Part shown: one piece after another, positions 17,861-27,208 of the stretch
How positions within the stretch are numbered: position 1 is the stretch's first letter
Layout: every line of letters begins with the position of its first letter
NCBI RefSeq assembly: GCF_024345205.1
Contig: NZ_BROC01000004.1
Coordinates: 103,488 to 167,487 of the forward strand
Direction of reading: 5' to 3'
Length of the DNA: 64,000 bases
From: Lapidilactobacillus luobeiensis
GTDB taxonomy: Bacteria > Bacillota > Bacilli > Lactobacillales > Lactobacillaceae
Made by a program: the position numbers and the translations under genes
The notes under the pieces: generated by a model
Told to the model about the DNA's origin: nothing
Database searches by the model: none
What the model saw: the letters and a program-made list of their open reading frames with translations, nothing else

Positions 17861-19171
17861 TTAGTTTGAGCCAACGGTTTTAATGGCGTCCGCCCATTTC
17901 GTATTCAAATCTTTCATAATATCGTTAAAGCTTTCCTTAGAGTTACCTACGGCTGCTTCAATGATCCGTTGTTTAGTCTTATCTGTAGTATCAAGACCGA
18001 TCTCAGAAGCATCATCGATTTCGGAGAATAGCGATTCTTTGCCTTTTGGTGCCGCGGCTGGTTCGATCAGCTTCACGCCAGATTCTTGCATCGACTTCAG
18101 AGCTTCAGGATATTCAGCGCCCTTCAAAGTTGGTAAACCACCATTATCTTTGGCGTAATCAGAATCATTGACCAACCAGTTCAACAATTTTCGTGCCGCG
18201 GCTTTATGTTTACTGTGAACATTGATCGCATAGTTGTAGTCGGCGCCAACACTAATATATTGGTTGCCATCTTTAGCAGTGGCTGGGAAAGTTTGGAAAG
18301 TGATATTATCAGCATTTTCTTTATTCGCATCTTGAACTTGGGGAACAGCCCAGCTACCTAAAACCATCACACCGATCTTGTTATTGGCCATGTCGACTTT
18401 TGATTGTTCCCAATCACTGGTCGTCGGATCTGATTCGATCAGACCGTCATGAGCAACTTGATATAAAGTGTCGTAGATCGTGTACATCACTTTACCCTTG
18501 GTGAACGGTGCTTTATCAGTCAAAAGTTTATTCGTAACTTGCTTGTCACCAGTGATACCCGGGCGCGTGAAGTCCCAGTTCGCCAAGGTCCAACCTGCCG
18601 CATAGTTCGTGTACAACGGTGTTACTTCAGGATTTTTTTCCTTGATCGTCTTCAACGCCTTGATGAATCCCTCAGTTGTCTTCGGGAATGTCTTGATCCC
18701 AGCATCCTTAAAGACCTTCATATTAACGACCATCCCTGATGCGTTCAGTTGTGAGGGGATCCCGTAAGTCGTCCCATTATATGATTTATTCGTTAAACCT
18801 AGGTATTTCTTTTCCAATGTTGCTTTTTTGCCTAAAGGTTCGACAAAGTGAGCATAATCTTTCGGCTTGATGGTATCAGGTAACATGAATAAATCACCAT
18901 ATTGATCGGAGTTCATCCGCGTTTTCATTTGCCCAGCATAATCCGTGATCGTTTCGATTTTGACCTTGATATTAGGATATTTCTTGTTGAATTCCTTCAT
19001 GTATTCCTTCCACTTGCCGTTAGTGGTCCAGTCGGTCTTGTGGTTGATGAAGGTGATCGTTTCTGTCTTATCCTTTGCGGAACCAGAGCCTGAATCTTTG
19101 CTACCACATGCGCCCAATAATAAAACGAGTGCTGCTGAAACGCCTGCTAATAATGCTAAACGCTTTTTCAT
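17861..19171 (-). CDS. Sugar ABC transporter substrate-binding lipoprotein
   Basis: 436 residues with a lipoprotein signal peptide (lipobox LGAC, Cys near residue 22), a serine/glycine linker and a cluster B/family 1 solute-binding fold (TDYAGQMKTRMNSDQYGDL typical). ATG has AGGAGG eight bases upstream. It lies between the GH113-like gene and two permease genes. By context it should bind manno-, glucomanno- or galactomanno-oligosaccharides at the outer face of the membrane; specificity is inferred from the enzymes in the locus, not from binding residues. Confidence 0.93.
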   Translation of the reverse strand: MKKRLALLAGVSAALVLLLGACGSKDSGSGSAKDKTETITFINHKTDWTTNGKWKEYMKEFNKKYPNIKVKIETITDYAGQMKTRMNSDQYGDLFMLPDTIKPKDYAHFVEPLGKKATLEKKYLGLTNKSYNGTTYGIPSQLNASGMVVNMKVFKDAGIKTFPKTTEGFIKALKTIKEKNPEVTPLYTNYAAGWTLANWDFTRPGITGDKQVTNKLLTDKAPFTKGKVMYTIYDTLYQVAHDGLIESDPTTSDWEQSKVDMANNKIGVMVLGSWAVPQVQDANKENADNITFQTFPATAKDGNQYISVGADYNYAINVHSKHKAAARKLLNWLVNDSDYAKDNGGLPTLKGAEYPEALKSMQESGVKLIEPAAAPKGKESLFSEIDDASEIGLDTTDKTKQRIIEAAVGNSKESFNDIMKDLNTKWADAIKTVGSN

Positions 19172-19192
19172 TCTAACATCCTCCTAATGATT

Positions 19193-19206
19193 GGAAATCG
19201 CTTTCA
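19193..19206 (-). promoter_or_regulatory. cre site before the binding-protein gene
   Basis: TGAAAGCGATTTCC on the minus strand matches 13 of 14 positions of the cre palindrome TGAAARCGNTTTCA. A -10-like TATCAT lies just upstream, so a CcpA-repressed promoter between the GH113-like gene and the binding-protein gene is likely. Confidence 0.72.
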
Positions 19207-19246
19207 GGTAAAATGATAGCACATTGATTTTCATTTGTGTAGTCTT

Positions 19247-20179
19247 TTATTTAAAAAGTTCATATTTATTTTTGATAAGTTGCTCTGCCGGCTTGCCATA
19301 AAGGGCATAATCATCATTGCTGCTTACTTGACTCAAGGGATACAGTTGAGCTTGCCAATCCCACAGACCGAATCCGCGCACCCAAGTTTGCTGTGCGGTC
19401 TGGTCAAACATTGACCTATACCATTCTGCCTGAGCGGTGAGATCAACTTCGCCTGCTAGTGTCCAGTCGTTGGGAAGATATTCGCTCCCATGGCGGCTAG
19501 GACACCCGGCTTCACAAAAGAAAAACGGCTTATCATAGTGATCCACAACTTTCTTGATTCGCGCTAATTGGGCTGGCCAATCATTGATCGGATAGTAACC
19601 CGAGCTTGAGATCACATCGACCGCATCCCACCATTGCACACCATCTTCCTGGTACTTATCACAGTTATAAGTAATCAATCCGTGATAGACCTGGCGAATT
19701 TGGCTGATCAAATGACGCCACTGCTGCTCCCGACGATCCGTGTTGACCAATTCACAACCGATCACCAACATCTGCGCCTGCATCTGTTCGGCTAGCTTGG
19801 CGTAATGCAACATAAACTCGGTATAAGCGGCAAACCATTGATCCCAACTAGGTTCACATGGTGCCGGATGATCAAAGAAATTGATCAAGGCGCGCCAATG
19901 GCCATCGGTTAAATTGACCATGGGTTTCAAGATCACGTTCAATCCGCGTCTCCGAGCTAAGCGGGCCATTGCCAGCACCTCTGCATCGGTCAAAACCGTA
20001 GCACCCTGCCAATTGATCACAACGCTAAACGGATCCGCCTGCTCAACAACTACTGGTAGGATCACTGTATTACAACTGGTTCGTGCTTGCATCAGAGCTA
20101 ACGACTTTGCTGCAGCGGCCGTGGTCCATTCACCACGTTGACTCATATAACCAAATGTCACGCCTTTGATTGCCTCCAT
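19247..20179 (-). CDS. GH113-like beta-mannanase/mannosidase, intracellular
   Basis: 310 residues with no signal peptide, a TIM barrel of the GH113 type. The acid/base Glu is E143 in VIGCELVN and the nucleophile E223 in FFCEAGCPSRHGS, 80 residues apart; WRHLISQIRQVYHG between them is typical for the family, as is GLWDWQA near the end. GH113 enzymes cut beta-1,4-mannan or glucomannan chains; without export it should act on imported oligosaccharides. ATG 20179 has AAGGAAG seven bases upstream; the TTG six codons earlier has none. First gene of the minus-strand transport operon, divergent from the 2-epimerase gene. Confidence 0.82.
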   Translation of the reverse strand: MEAIKGVTFGYMSQRGEWTTAAAAKSLALMQARTSCNTVILPVVVEQADPFSVVINWQGATVLTDAEVLAMARLARRRGLNVILKPMVNLTDGHWRALINFFDHPAPCEPSWDQWFAAYTEFMLHYAKLAEQMQAQMLVIGCELVNTDRREQQWRHLISQIRQVYHGLITYNCDKYQEDGVQWWDAVDVISSSGYYPINDWPAQLARIKKVVDHYDKPFFFCEAGCPSRHGSEYLPNDWTLAGEVDLTAQAEWYRSMFDQTAQQTWVRGFGLWDWQAQLYPLSQVSSNDDYALYGKPAEQLIKNKYELFK

Positions 20180-20232
20180 CAGACCACTTCCTTTCAAATA
20201 TTCCCAGATTTACCATTCAAAAGATAAATGAC

Positions 20233-20269
20233 TCAAAACGCTTTCAAAAATCTAGCTTTAGTATATAAT
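20233..20269 (+). promoter_or_regulatory. cre-overlapped promoter of the 2-epimerase/GntR operon
   Basis: TCAAAACGCTTTCA (20233-20246) differs from the cre consensus by one base and overlaps a TTTCAA -35; TATAAT follows at 20264-20269 with a 16-base spacer. CcpA binding would block this promoter and perhaps the divergent one for the GH113-like gene. Confidence 0.75.
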
Positions 20270-20328
20270 AAATATAGACAATTGCAAGATTGATCTTTAC
20301 ATTTATTTTGAAACGAGTGATTCAAAGT

Positions 20329-21540
20329 ATGAATGAACACGATTTTCGTTTAGAAGCAGAACGGATCCTAACTTTCTGGTCAAAAATGATCGATCCAAAG
20401 TTTGGCGGTTTCATTGGCGAAATCAATTTTGACCAACAGAAACAACCTCATGCCGTCAAAGGCGGTGTGATGACCAGTCGCTACTTATGGACTTACGCTC
20501 GGGCATTTGCTTTAAGTAAGGATCAGTGCTGGCGTCGATGTGCCGATCAGGCCTTTGATTTTCTAGAACAACATCTCTGGGATCAAGCTGATGGCGGGAT
20601 CTATTGGTTAGTGGATTATCAAGGCAAACCAATCGATCCTATCAAGCATCTTTATGCCCAGGCCTTTGCCATCTACGGTTTATCAGAATACTACCTAGCA
20701 ACCGGCAACTCTAAAGCGTTAGCATTGGCGAAGCAAACTTTCAATTTGATCATTGACCATGCCGCCACTCAGGATATGCTTGGGTATCACGAAGAATTTA
20801 CCAAGACCTGGCAACAAAAGGCAAGTAGCCATGTGGCCCCACCACAACCAAACCTGGCCTTTACGACGAATACTCATTTGCACTTGTTAGAAGCCTTTAC
20901 GAATCTCTATCGTTGTCAACACGATGCCGCAGTCAAAAGTGCTGTCACCTCACTACTAGCCCTTTTTCGCGACGTGATCATCGCCAATCAAGGATTTTGT
21001 TATCAAGAATTCACTTCTGACTGGCACCCCATTGATGATCATATTTCGTTCGGACATGATATTGAGACCAGCTGGCTTTTAGCAGAGGCGTTGACAACCA
21101 TTGGCAGTAACGATGCCCAACTGAGCCAGCAAGTACGGCACTTGGCCCAAAACGTTGCCCGGTTCGGTCGCGATCAAAAAACTGGTGCCTTGAATGATTC
21201 GCTGCGAGGAGGCACCCTTGATAGCACTAAAATCTGGTGGATCCAGGCCGAAGCTGTCACGGGTTTTTATCATCAATATTCATTATCCACAGATCAACGC
21301 TATTTAATGGCGGCGAACGAAACTTGGGATTACATCAAAAAATGGCTGATCGATCCTCGACCACACAGCGAATGGTTCGCTTATCGAACAGCAACAAATC
21401 AGTTACGCCGAGATAAAACAGAAAAAATAGCAGCGATCGGTGATCAGTGGAAAGGGCCCTACCATACAGCACGAATGTGTTTTGAAATGTCTAAAAAAAT
21501 TAGACTTTTCCAGAGCGATTCCCATACAAATCTGGTATGA
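20329..21540 (+). CDS. AGE family 2-epimerase (cellobiose/mannobiose 2-epimerase-like)
   Basis: 403 residues, (alpha/alpha)6 barrel. Conserved histidines of cellobiose 2-epimerases are seen at H185 (NTHLHLLEA), H243 in SFGHDIETSWLL and H379 in WKGPYHTARMC, with WWIQAEA near 303-309. Such enzymes turn the reducing mannose of mannobiose into glucose, or the glucose of cellobiose into mannose. Beside GH113, GH36 and acetyl esterase, mannobiose epimerisation is the best fit. The start at 20329 matches the family start; an earlier TTG adds 13 unlikely residues. It forms an operon with the GntR gene 64 bases downstream. N-acylglucosamine epimerase is less likely given the motifs. Confidence 0.85.
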   Translation: MNEHDFRLEAERILTFWSKMIDPKFGGFIGEINFDQQKQPHAVKGGVMTSRYLWTYARAFALSKDQCWRRCADQAFDFLEQHLWDQADGGIYWLVDYQGKPIDPIKHLYAQAFAIYGLSEYYLATGNSKALALAKQTFNLIIDHAATQDMLGYHEEFTKTWQQKASSHVAPPQPNLAFTTNTHLHLLEAFTNLYRCQHDAAVKSAVTSLLALFRDVIIANQGFCYQEFTSDWHPIDDHISFGHDIETSWLLAEALTTIGSNDAQLSQQVRHLAQNVARFGRDQKTGALNDSLRGGTLDSTKIWWIQAEAVTGFYHQYSLSTDQRYLMAANETWDYIKKWLIDPRPHSEWFAYRTATNQLRRDKTEKIAAIGDQWKGPYHTARMCFEMSKKIRLFQSDSHTNLV

Positions 21541-21604
21541 TAACAATAGTTTCAATTATCACGAATCAAAATAATGGTCTAATTATAAAACAGGAGCTAG
21601 CACG

Positions 21605-22336
21605 ATGAAAAAAACACCTAAATACGAACAAATCGCCAATCAATTACGCGACCGCATCAATGCTGGCGAATATCAAGCCAACGAGTTGATGCCCGATCAA
21701 GTATCACTGGCAGAGGAATTTAGCGTCAGTCGGATGACGATCAAAAAGGCGCTCGATACCTTGGCCTTAGAAGGACTGATCTATACTCGACGGGGGGATG
21801 GCACTCACGTTATGGGCGATATTTCTCTAAAAATCGAAACTAATTCTCCGGCGGATGAACATCGCGGGCTAACCGCTTTTTTTGGTCAGGATCGCGTTAC
21901 CAGCAAGATCATTCGCTTTGATATCCTATTCCCCAACGAGGCTTTACAAAGCCATCTTAAATTAAATAAAAACGAGCCCATCTTCGATATTGTCCGCTTG
22001 CGACTAGTCGATGAAAAGCCCTATGTTCTCGAGCACACCTACATGCCACAAAAACTGATGCCTAACCTCTCTGAAGATATTCTCGCTAACTCGATTTACG
22101 ATTATCTGAAAAATGATGTTGGTCTCAAGTTAAGTGGGGCCTATCGGAAGATCCATGCGGTTTTTGCTGATGATTTAGACATTGAATATTTACAATGCCG
22201 TCCTAATGATCCCGTCCTTGAGGTAGAGCAAGTTGCTTGGCTGGCTGATGGGACGCCGTTTGAATACTCGTTCTCACGTAATCGTTATGATGCGCGTAGT
22301 TACACTGTTTTAGACATCAATCAAGGTAACGCCTAA
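21605..22336 (+). CDS. GntR/HutC family regulator with UTRA ligand domain
   Basis: 243 residues: winged helix at 1-70 (EEFSVSRMTIKKALDTLALEGLIY) and UTRA effector domain at ~90-235, the fold used to sense phosphorylated or free sugars. AGGAG lies eight bases before ATG. It is co-transcribed with the 2-epimerase and stands between the transport/GH113 operon and the esterase/alpha-galactosidase/GH1 operon, so it is the likely local regulator of the glycan locus. I could not identify its operator. Confidence 0.9.
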   Translation: MKKTPKYEQIANQLRDRINAGEYQANELMPDQVSLAEEFSVSRMTIKKALDTLALEGLIYTRRGDGTHVMGDISLKIETNSPADEHRGLTAFFGQDRVTSKIIRFDILFPNEALQSHLKLNKNEPIFDIVRLRLVDEKPYVLEHTYMPQKLMPNLSEDILANSIYDYLKNDVGLKLSGAYRKIHAVFADDLDIEYLQCRPNDPVLEVEQVAWLADGTPFEYSFSRNRYDARSYTVLDINQGNA

Positions 22337-22355
22337 AAATTTGCTCGAACGCCCA

Positions 22356-22403
22356 GAGTCTCCAACAACGTACTTATTGCGCTGTTGGAGACTTTTAATT
22401 TAG
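22356..22403 (+). terminator. Terminator of the epimerase/GntR operon
   Basis: Perfect 11-base stem AGTCTCCAACA/TGTTGGAGACT followed by TTTTAATTT, twenty bases after the regulator stop. Confidence 0.88.
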
Positions 22404-22453
22404 GTACAGATCGGCCTTTCTGGTGATTGTCTCAATAGTTTTCAGACATTTTA

Positions 22454-22501
22454 TTGACATCGTCTTTTAATAGTCTATACTAATTATTGAAAACGCTGTA
22501 C
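22454..22501 (+). promoter_or_regulatory. Promoter of the esterase-GH36-GH1 operon with cre-like element
   Basis: TTGACA (22454-22459), 16-base spacer, TATACT (22476-22481). Just downstream, TGAAAACGCTGTAC (22488-22501) keeps the TGAAAACGCT half of a cre site, so CcpA control is possible but weaker than at 20233. Confidence 0.75.
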
Positions 22502-22556
22502 TTTATTTTGAAGCTAAACTTATCAACAAAAGTGCTAGTTAAGAAGGGGTTAAATG

Positions 22557-23516
22557 ATGATCGATCTTGAAGTAGGTAAAAAGTATCCTGGGAGTGCACA
22601 AAAGCCGGCTGATTTCGATGACTTTTGGGAGCGGGCTTTAGCGGAAATGCAGGCTTTGCCGTTGGATCATACGACGACGCCCGTTGCGATTCCATCGCGG
22701 GTCGCCCAGGCTTATGATCTGTACTTTTCCGGCGTGCAAGGGGCGCGGATTCACTGTCAGCTGATCCTGCCCAAGAATTATGACGCGCGTCAAGCCCATA
22801 AAGGCATGGTGATGTTTCACGGTTATCATTGTGACTCTGGGGATTATCAAGATAAGTTCGGTTGGGCCGCGGAAGGATATGTGGTTCTGGCGATGGATGC
22901 CCGGGGCCAAGGTGGCACCTCAGAAATGGCGGCGGTGCCTCAAGGTGACGCGATGAAAGGCTTGATCATTCGCGGAATGGAGGCCGGTCCCGAGGCGCTG
23001 TATTATCGCAGTGTTTTCTTGGATACGGCCCAAGCGGCGCGGATCTTGATGAATTATCCTGGGGTCGATCGCGAGCGGGTTTATGCGATGGGGGCTTCCC
23101 AGGGTGGTGGGCTAGCAATTGCTTGCGCTAGTTTGGTGCCTGAGATCTATCGGGTCCAAGTTAGTTATCCGTTCTTATCCGATTATCGCAAAGCTTATCA
23201 ACTGGGCGCGCAAACGTCAGCTTTCGAGGAGATTCCTTATTGGTTCCAATTTCGCGATCCGCTTCATCAGCGCGAAGCTGAGATTTTCCACACCTTGGAA
23301 TATATCGATATTCAAAACTTAGCATCTCGGATCCGTGGTGAAGTTTACTGGTCCATGGGGCTCCAAGATACTACCGTGCCACCGATCACCCAATTCGCAA
23401 CTTATAATAAGATCACAGCTAAGAAGCATTTACTTGTGCTGCCAGAATATGGACATGAGTATTTGCCGAAGGTCAGTGATCAGATTCGAGGGTTCTTTAT
23501 TGATGCAGACGACTGA
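22557..23516 (+). CDS. CE7 acetyl esterase (cephalosporin C deacetylase/acetyl xylan esterase)
   Basis: 319 residues with the CE7 alpha/beta-hydrolase signature: RGQGG near 116, GASQGG with S181, D271 in MGLQDTTVPP and H300 in YGHEYLP. CE7 enzymes are cytoplasmic hexamers that remove acetyl groups from short oligosaccharides. In this locus acetylated mannan oligosaccharides are the likely substrate. Two adjacent ATGs exist; the second (22557) is better spaced (7 bases) from AAGGGG. Its 3' end overlaps the alpha-galactosidase gene by 14 bases, so the two are translationally coupled. Confidence 0.92.
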   Translation: MIDLEVGKKYPGSAQKPADFDDFWERALAEMQALPLDHTTTPVAIPSRVAQAYDLYFSGVQGARIHCQLILPKNYDARQAHKGMVMFHGYHCDSGDYQDKFGWAAEGYVVLAMDARGQGGTSEMAAVPQGDAMKGLIIRGMEAGPEALYYRSVFLDTAQAARILMNYPGVDRERVYAMGASQGGGLAIACASLVPEIYRVQVSYPFLSDYRKAYQLGAQTSAFEEIPYWFQFRDPLHQREAEIFHTLEYIDIQNLASRIRGEVYWSMGLQDTTVPPITQFATYNKITAKKHLLVLPEYGHEYLPKVSDQIRGFFIDADD

Positions 23517-25785
23517 TTTGATTCAAGTAGATCAACAACACTTGGTTTTCCACCTTCATAATGACAAAATCAGCTACCTTTTTCGGGTGATTCCGAAGAT
23601 CGGTCAATTGGAAAACTACTATTATGGTCCGCGGATCCAGCAACCCAGCCTGGATGGCCATTTGAACGAGCGGGAGATCCGACCGGGCAACAATTTATTG
23701 ACAGGTAATTATACGACCTCTTTAGAGGCGATCCGGCAGGAATATCCGGTTTTCGGGACGACTGATTTCCGTCAAGGGGCTTACGCGATTCGCTATCCTG
23801 ACGGTGACGAGATCACGGCCTTTAAATATTCCAGCTATCAAGTCACGCCAGGATATCCTGATCTTGGTGAACTGCCCCACGCTCGTTACGGCGATGAAAC
23901 TGCAACCACCTTGACGATCACCTTGCGTGATGAAAATTCGCCGCTCACCTTGCAATTACACTACACGATCAACACGACCAATGCGCTGATCATTCGCAGT
24001 AGCACCTTCACTAATTCACCGCAAAGTAAGGCGACTTATCAATTGACCAAGGCCTTGAGCGCTAACCTTGATTTGCCTAGCGCTGATTATGACTTGATTC
24101 ATTTGCATGGCGCTTGGGCCAAAGAGATGCAGATCCAGCGGCAGCCCTTGATGGTCGGACGGATGAGCATCGACAGCGATCGCGGCGCCAGCAGTCATCA
24201 GCACAATCCTTTCATCGCCTTAGCCGCCACCAACGCTGACGAACAGCAAGGTCAAGTCTATGGCGCCGCCTTGCTTTATAGTGGCAACTTCTTGGCACAG
24301 GTCGAAGTGGATAATTACGCGGTCACCCGCCTGTCGCTGGGGATCTCACCCACACAATTTACTTGGCAACTAACGCCAGGAACAAGTTTTCAAACGCCGG
24401 AAGTGGTCTTGAGTTGTACCACCACTGGACTAAATGGGATGAGTCATGAGTTCCACGACTTTTATCGGCGGCATTTGATTGATCGGCGGTGGGCGGATCA
24501 GCCTAAACCGATCTTGATCAACAATTGGGAGGCCACCTACTTCGACTTCAATGAAACCAAATTATTGCAACTGGCGACTAAGGCCCAAGCAGTAGGACTT
24601 GATTTGTTCGTCCTTGATGACGGTTGGTTTGGTCGGCGGGACAGTGATAACGGTTCGCTAGGGAACTGGACGGTCGATCGTCACAAACTGCCGGCAGGTC
24701 TGCCTCATTTGGTGACCGCGATCCATCAATTAGGTTTGAAGTTTGGCCTGTGGTTCGAACCGGAAATGATCTCAACCGACACGCCACTTTTTCAGGCCCA
24801 TCCCGAGTGGCGCTTAGGTCATCCTGACAAAAACATTTCCCACGGACGCAATCAATATGTTTTGGATTTTAGCAACCCACAAGTTGTCACGGCAATCTTC
24901 GAGCAGATGGCCGCGATCTTGCGCAGCACGAAAATCGACTACATTAAATGGGATATGAATCGCTACATTTCCGAGGCCTTCTCGCCTTACCTCGCGGCGC
25001 AGCAACAAGGGGAACTCTACCATCGTTACATCATGGGCGTGTACCATCTATACGGTCTGCTGGCGCAGAGCTTTCCTGAACTAATGATTGAATCTTGCGC
25101 TGGGGGTGGTGGTCGTTTCGATGCGGGTATGCTATACTACGCGCCTCAGGCTTGGGCCAGTGACGATACCGATGCGATCGAGCGTCTGAAGATCCAGTAT
25201 GGTGCTTCGCTGGGTTATCCCCTCCAAGCAATCAGCAGTCATGTTTCCGCAGTGCCGAATCATCAAGTTGGGCGGGTCACGCCGCTCCAAACTCGGGGTG
25301 ATGTGGCGATGTTTGGGACTTTCGGTTATGAGTTAGATATCACGAAATTAAGTGAGGCGGAATTGGTCCAGATCAAACGTCAAATTGCTTTTGTTAAGCA
25401 GCAACAGCATTTGCTGCTGACAGGGGAGTTCACGCGGCTGGTCAGTCCTTTCACTTCGAACCAACCAGCTTGGCAAGTATACGATCGTCAAAGTGGCCAG
25501 GGGTTGATCGCCGCTTACCAGATCCTAAGTCCTGCCAATCCACCTTATCGTCGCTTGCGTCTTCAGGGGCTAGTCCCAGAACAAGCGTATCAATTGTCGC
25601 GGATCGATGCTCACTACCAGCTCGGCCAGCCGCTCCTCGTGCACGGTGATGAACTGATGAATCTGGGGATCATTTTCAGTGAAGATTATAGTGAACGGCC
25701 GGCAGATTATTGGGATCGCCCGCAACCGCACGACTTTGCTAGCCAGCTATTTGCCTTAAGGGCCGTTGCTGACCCGCAAGCCTAA
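23503..25785 (+). CDS. GH36 alpha-galactosidase
   Basis: 760 residues, full length for the bacterial tetrameric GH36 group, no signal peptide. Nucleophile D484 in YIKWDMNR and acid/base D554 in WASDDTDAIERL are present, with DDGWFG near 373-378 and SSHVSAVPNHQVGR downstream. It removes alpha-1,6-galactose from galactomannan or raffinose-type sugars. ATG 23503 (inside the esterase gene, GAGGG ten bases upstream) matches family N-termini; a 56-codon upstream extension is out of frame overlap and not credible. Context favours galactomannan side chains over raffinose, as no sucrose or galactose genes are adjacent. Confidence 0.95.
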   Translation: MQTTDLIQVDQQHLVFHLHNDKISYLFRVIPKIGQLENYYYGPRIQQPSLDGHLNEREIRPGNNLLTGNYTTSLEAIRQEYPVFGTTDFRQGAYAIRYPDGDEITAFKYSSYQVTPGYPDLGELPHARYGDETATTLTITLRDENSPLTLQLHYTINTTNALIIRSSTFTNSPQSKATYQLTKALSANLDLPSADYDLIHLHGAWAKEMQIQRQPLMVGRMSIDSDRGASSHQHNPFIALAATNADEQQGQVYGAALLYSGNFLAQVEVDNYAVTRLSLGISPTQFTWQLTPGTSFQTPEVVLSCTTTGLNGMSHEFHDFYRRHLIDRRWADQPKPILINNWEATYFDFNETKLLQLATKAQAVGLDLFVLDDGWFGRRDSDNGSLGNWTVDRHKLPAGLPHLVTAIHQLGLKFGLWFEPEMISTDTPLFQAHPEWRLGHPDKNISHGRNQYVLDFSNPQVVTAIFEQMAAILRSTKIDYIKWDMNRYISEAFSPYLAAQQQGELYHRYIMGVYHLYGLLAQSFPELMIESCAGGGGRFDAGMLYYAPQAWASDDTDAIERLKIQYGASLGYPLQAISSHVSAVPNHQVGRVTPLQTRGDVAMFGTFGYELDITKLSEAELVQIKRQIAFVKQQQHLLLTGEFTRLVSPFTSNQPAWQVYDRQSGQGLIAAYQILSPANPPYRRLRLQGLVPEQAYQLSRIDAHYQLGQPLLVHGDELMNLGIIFSEDYSERPADYWDRPQPHDFASQLFALRAVADPQA

Positions 25786-25813
25786 TCAAAAAAATATCGA
25801 AAGAGGTTTTGAC

Positions 25814-27208
25814 ATGAAATTAACATTTCCAGATCATTTCTGGTGGGGTGCCGCCACATCAGGTCCACAAAGCGAGGGCCGCTTCAATAAGCAACATGTG
25901 AACGTCTTCGATCATTGGTACGATATTGCCCCCGAGGATTTCTATAATTATGTCGGTCCTGATACGGCTTCAGACTTCTACCATAGTTTTCACGAAGATA
26001 TCAAGTTGATGAAGGAAGTTGGGTTGAATACAGTCCGGACTTCGATCCAATGGTCTCGCTTGATCGATGATTTCGAAACGGCCAGTCTCAATCCAGATGG
26101 GGTGCGCTATTATAATGACGTGATCAATGAATTCATCGCCAATGGCATTACCCCCGTGATCAACCTGCATCACTTTGACTTGCCTGTCGAACTTTATGAC
26201 CGTTACGGTGGTTGGGAATCCAAGCATGTCACCGACCTTTACGCCAAGTACGCCGAGCAATGTTTCCGACTCTTTGGCGATCGGGTCAAGAATTGGTTCA
26301 CCTTCAACGAGCCGATGGTCATCGTTGATGGCGAATATCTCTATCAATTCCACTACCCTAAGATCGTTGATGGGAAAAAGGCCGTCCAAGTCGCTTATAA
26401 TCTCTCCCTGGCCTCAGCCAAGGCGATGGCGAAATATCGCGGTCTGGACCACAACAACAATGGCAAAATCGGGATCATTCTGAATCTGACCCCAGCCTAT
26501 GCCGCTTCCGCGGATCCCGCCGACCAAGCCGCCGCCAAAATGGCTGATCTGTGGACCAATAAATTATTCTTGGATCCGGCGATCAACGGCCACTTCCCCG
26601 AGAAACTAGTCACGACCTTGAAGAAAGATGGCGTCCTTTGGCAAGCGACACCGGCGGAATTACAACTGATCAGCGAGCAAACCATCGATCAACTAGGGGT
26701 CAATTACTACCATCCTTTCCGCGTCCAGCGACCTGAGATCTCGCCTGATAGTTTAATGGATTGGATGCCGACCAAATATTTCAATGATTATGAAATGCCT
26801 GGCCGCGTGATGAACGTGGATAAAGGCTGGGAGATCTATCCCAAAGCGCTCTATGACATCGCCTTGACCGTGCGCGATGACTATCACAATATTCCTTGGT
26901 TCGTTTCCGAAAATGGTATGGGCGTTTCTCGCGAAGAACGCTTTATGGATGCCAATGGGGTGGTCAACGATGACTACCGGATCAAATTCATGCATGATCA
27001 CCTGACTTGGCTGCACAAGGGCATCGAGGCTGGTTCCAATTGCTTCGGCTACCACGTCTGGACCCCGATCGACTGCTGGTCTTGGGCCAACGCCTATCGC
27101 AACCGCTATGGACTGATTTCAACGAACATCCACACCCAAGTCAAAACCATCAAACGCTCTGGCCGTTGGTTCGCTGACGCCAGCAAGAACAACGGCTTTG
27201 AGGCGTAA
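25814..27208 (+). CDS. GH1 beta-glycosidase (beta-glucosidase/beta-mannosidase or 6-phospho type)
   Basis: 464 residues. Acid/base E166 in TFNEP and nucleophile E366 in VSENGMG. The C-terminal CWSWANAYRNRYG matches a group of Firmicute 6-phospho-beta-glucosidases, but the phosphate-contacting Lys usual at position 429 is Arg here. With no PTS genes nearby and an ABC importer in the locus, unphosphorylated mannosyl-glucose or cello-oligosaccharides are plausible substrates. ATG 25814 has AAAGAGG eight bases upstream. Last gene of the operon; three family A repeats follow its stop codon immediately. Confidence 0.88.
   Translation: MKLTFPDHFWWGAATSGPQSEGRFNKQHVNVFDHWYDIAPEDFYNYVGPDTASDFYHSFHEDIKLMKEVGLNTVRTSIQWSRLIDDFETASLNPDGVRYYNDVINEFIANGITPVINLHHFDLPVELYDRYGGWESKHVTDLYAKYAEQCFRLFGDRVKNWFTFNEPMVIVDGEYLYQFHYPKIVDGKKAVQVAYNLSLASAKAMAKYRGLDHNNNGKIGIILNLTPAYAASADPADQAAAKMADLWTNKLFLDPAINGHFPEKLVTTLKKDGVLWQATPAELQLISEQTIDQLGVNYYHPFRVQRPEISPDSLMDWMPTKYFNDYEMPGRVMNVDKGWEIYPKALYDIALTVRDDYHNIPWFVSENGMGVSREERFMDANGVVNDDYRIKFMHDHLTWLHKGIEAGSNCFGYHVWTPIDCWSWANAYRNRYGLISTNIHTQVKTIKRSGRWFADASKNNGFEA

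Noticed and set aside
23335..23502. Upstream extension of the alpha-galactosidase frame
   Set aside because: It overlaps the end of the esterase gene; family N-terminus and ribosome site support 23503.
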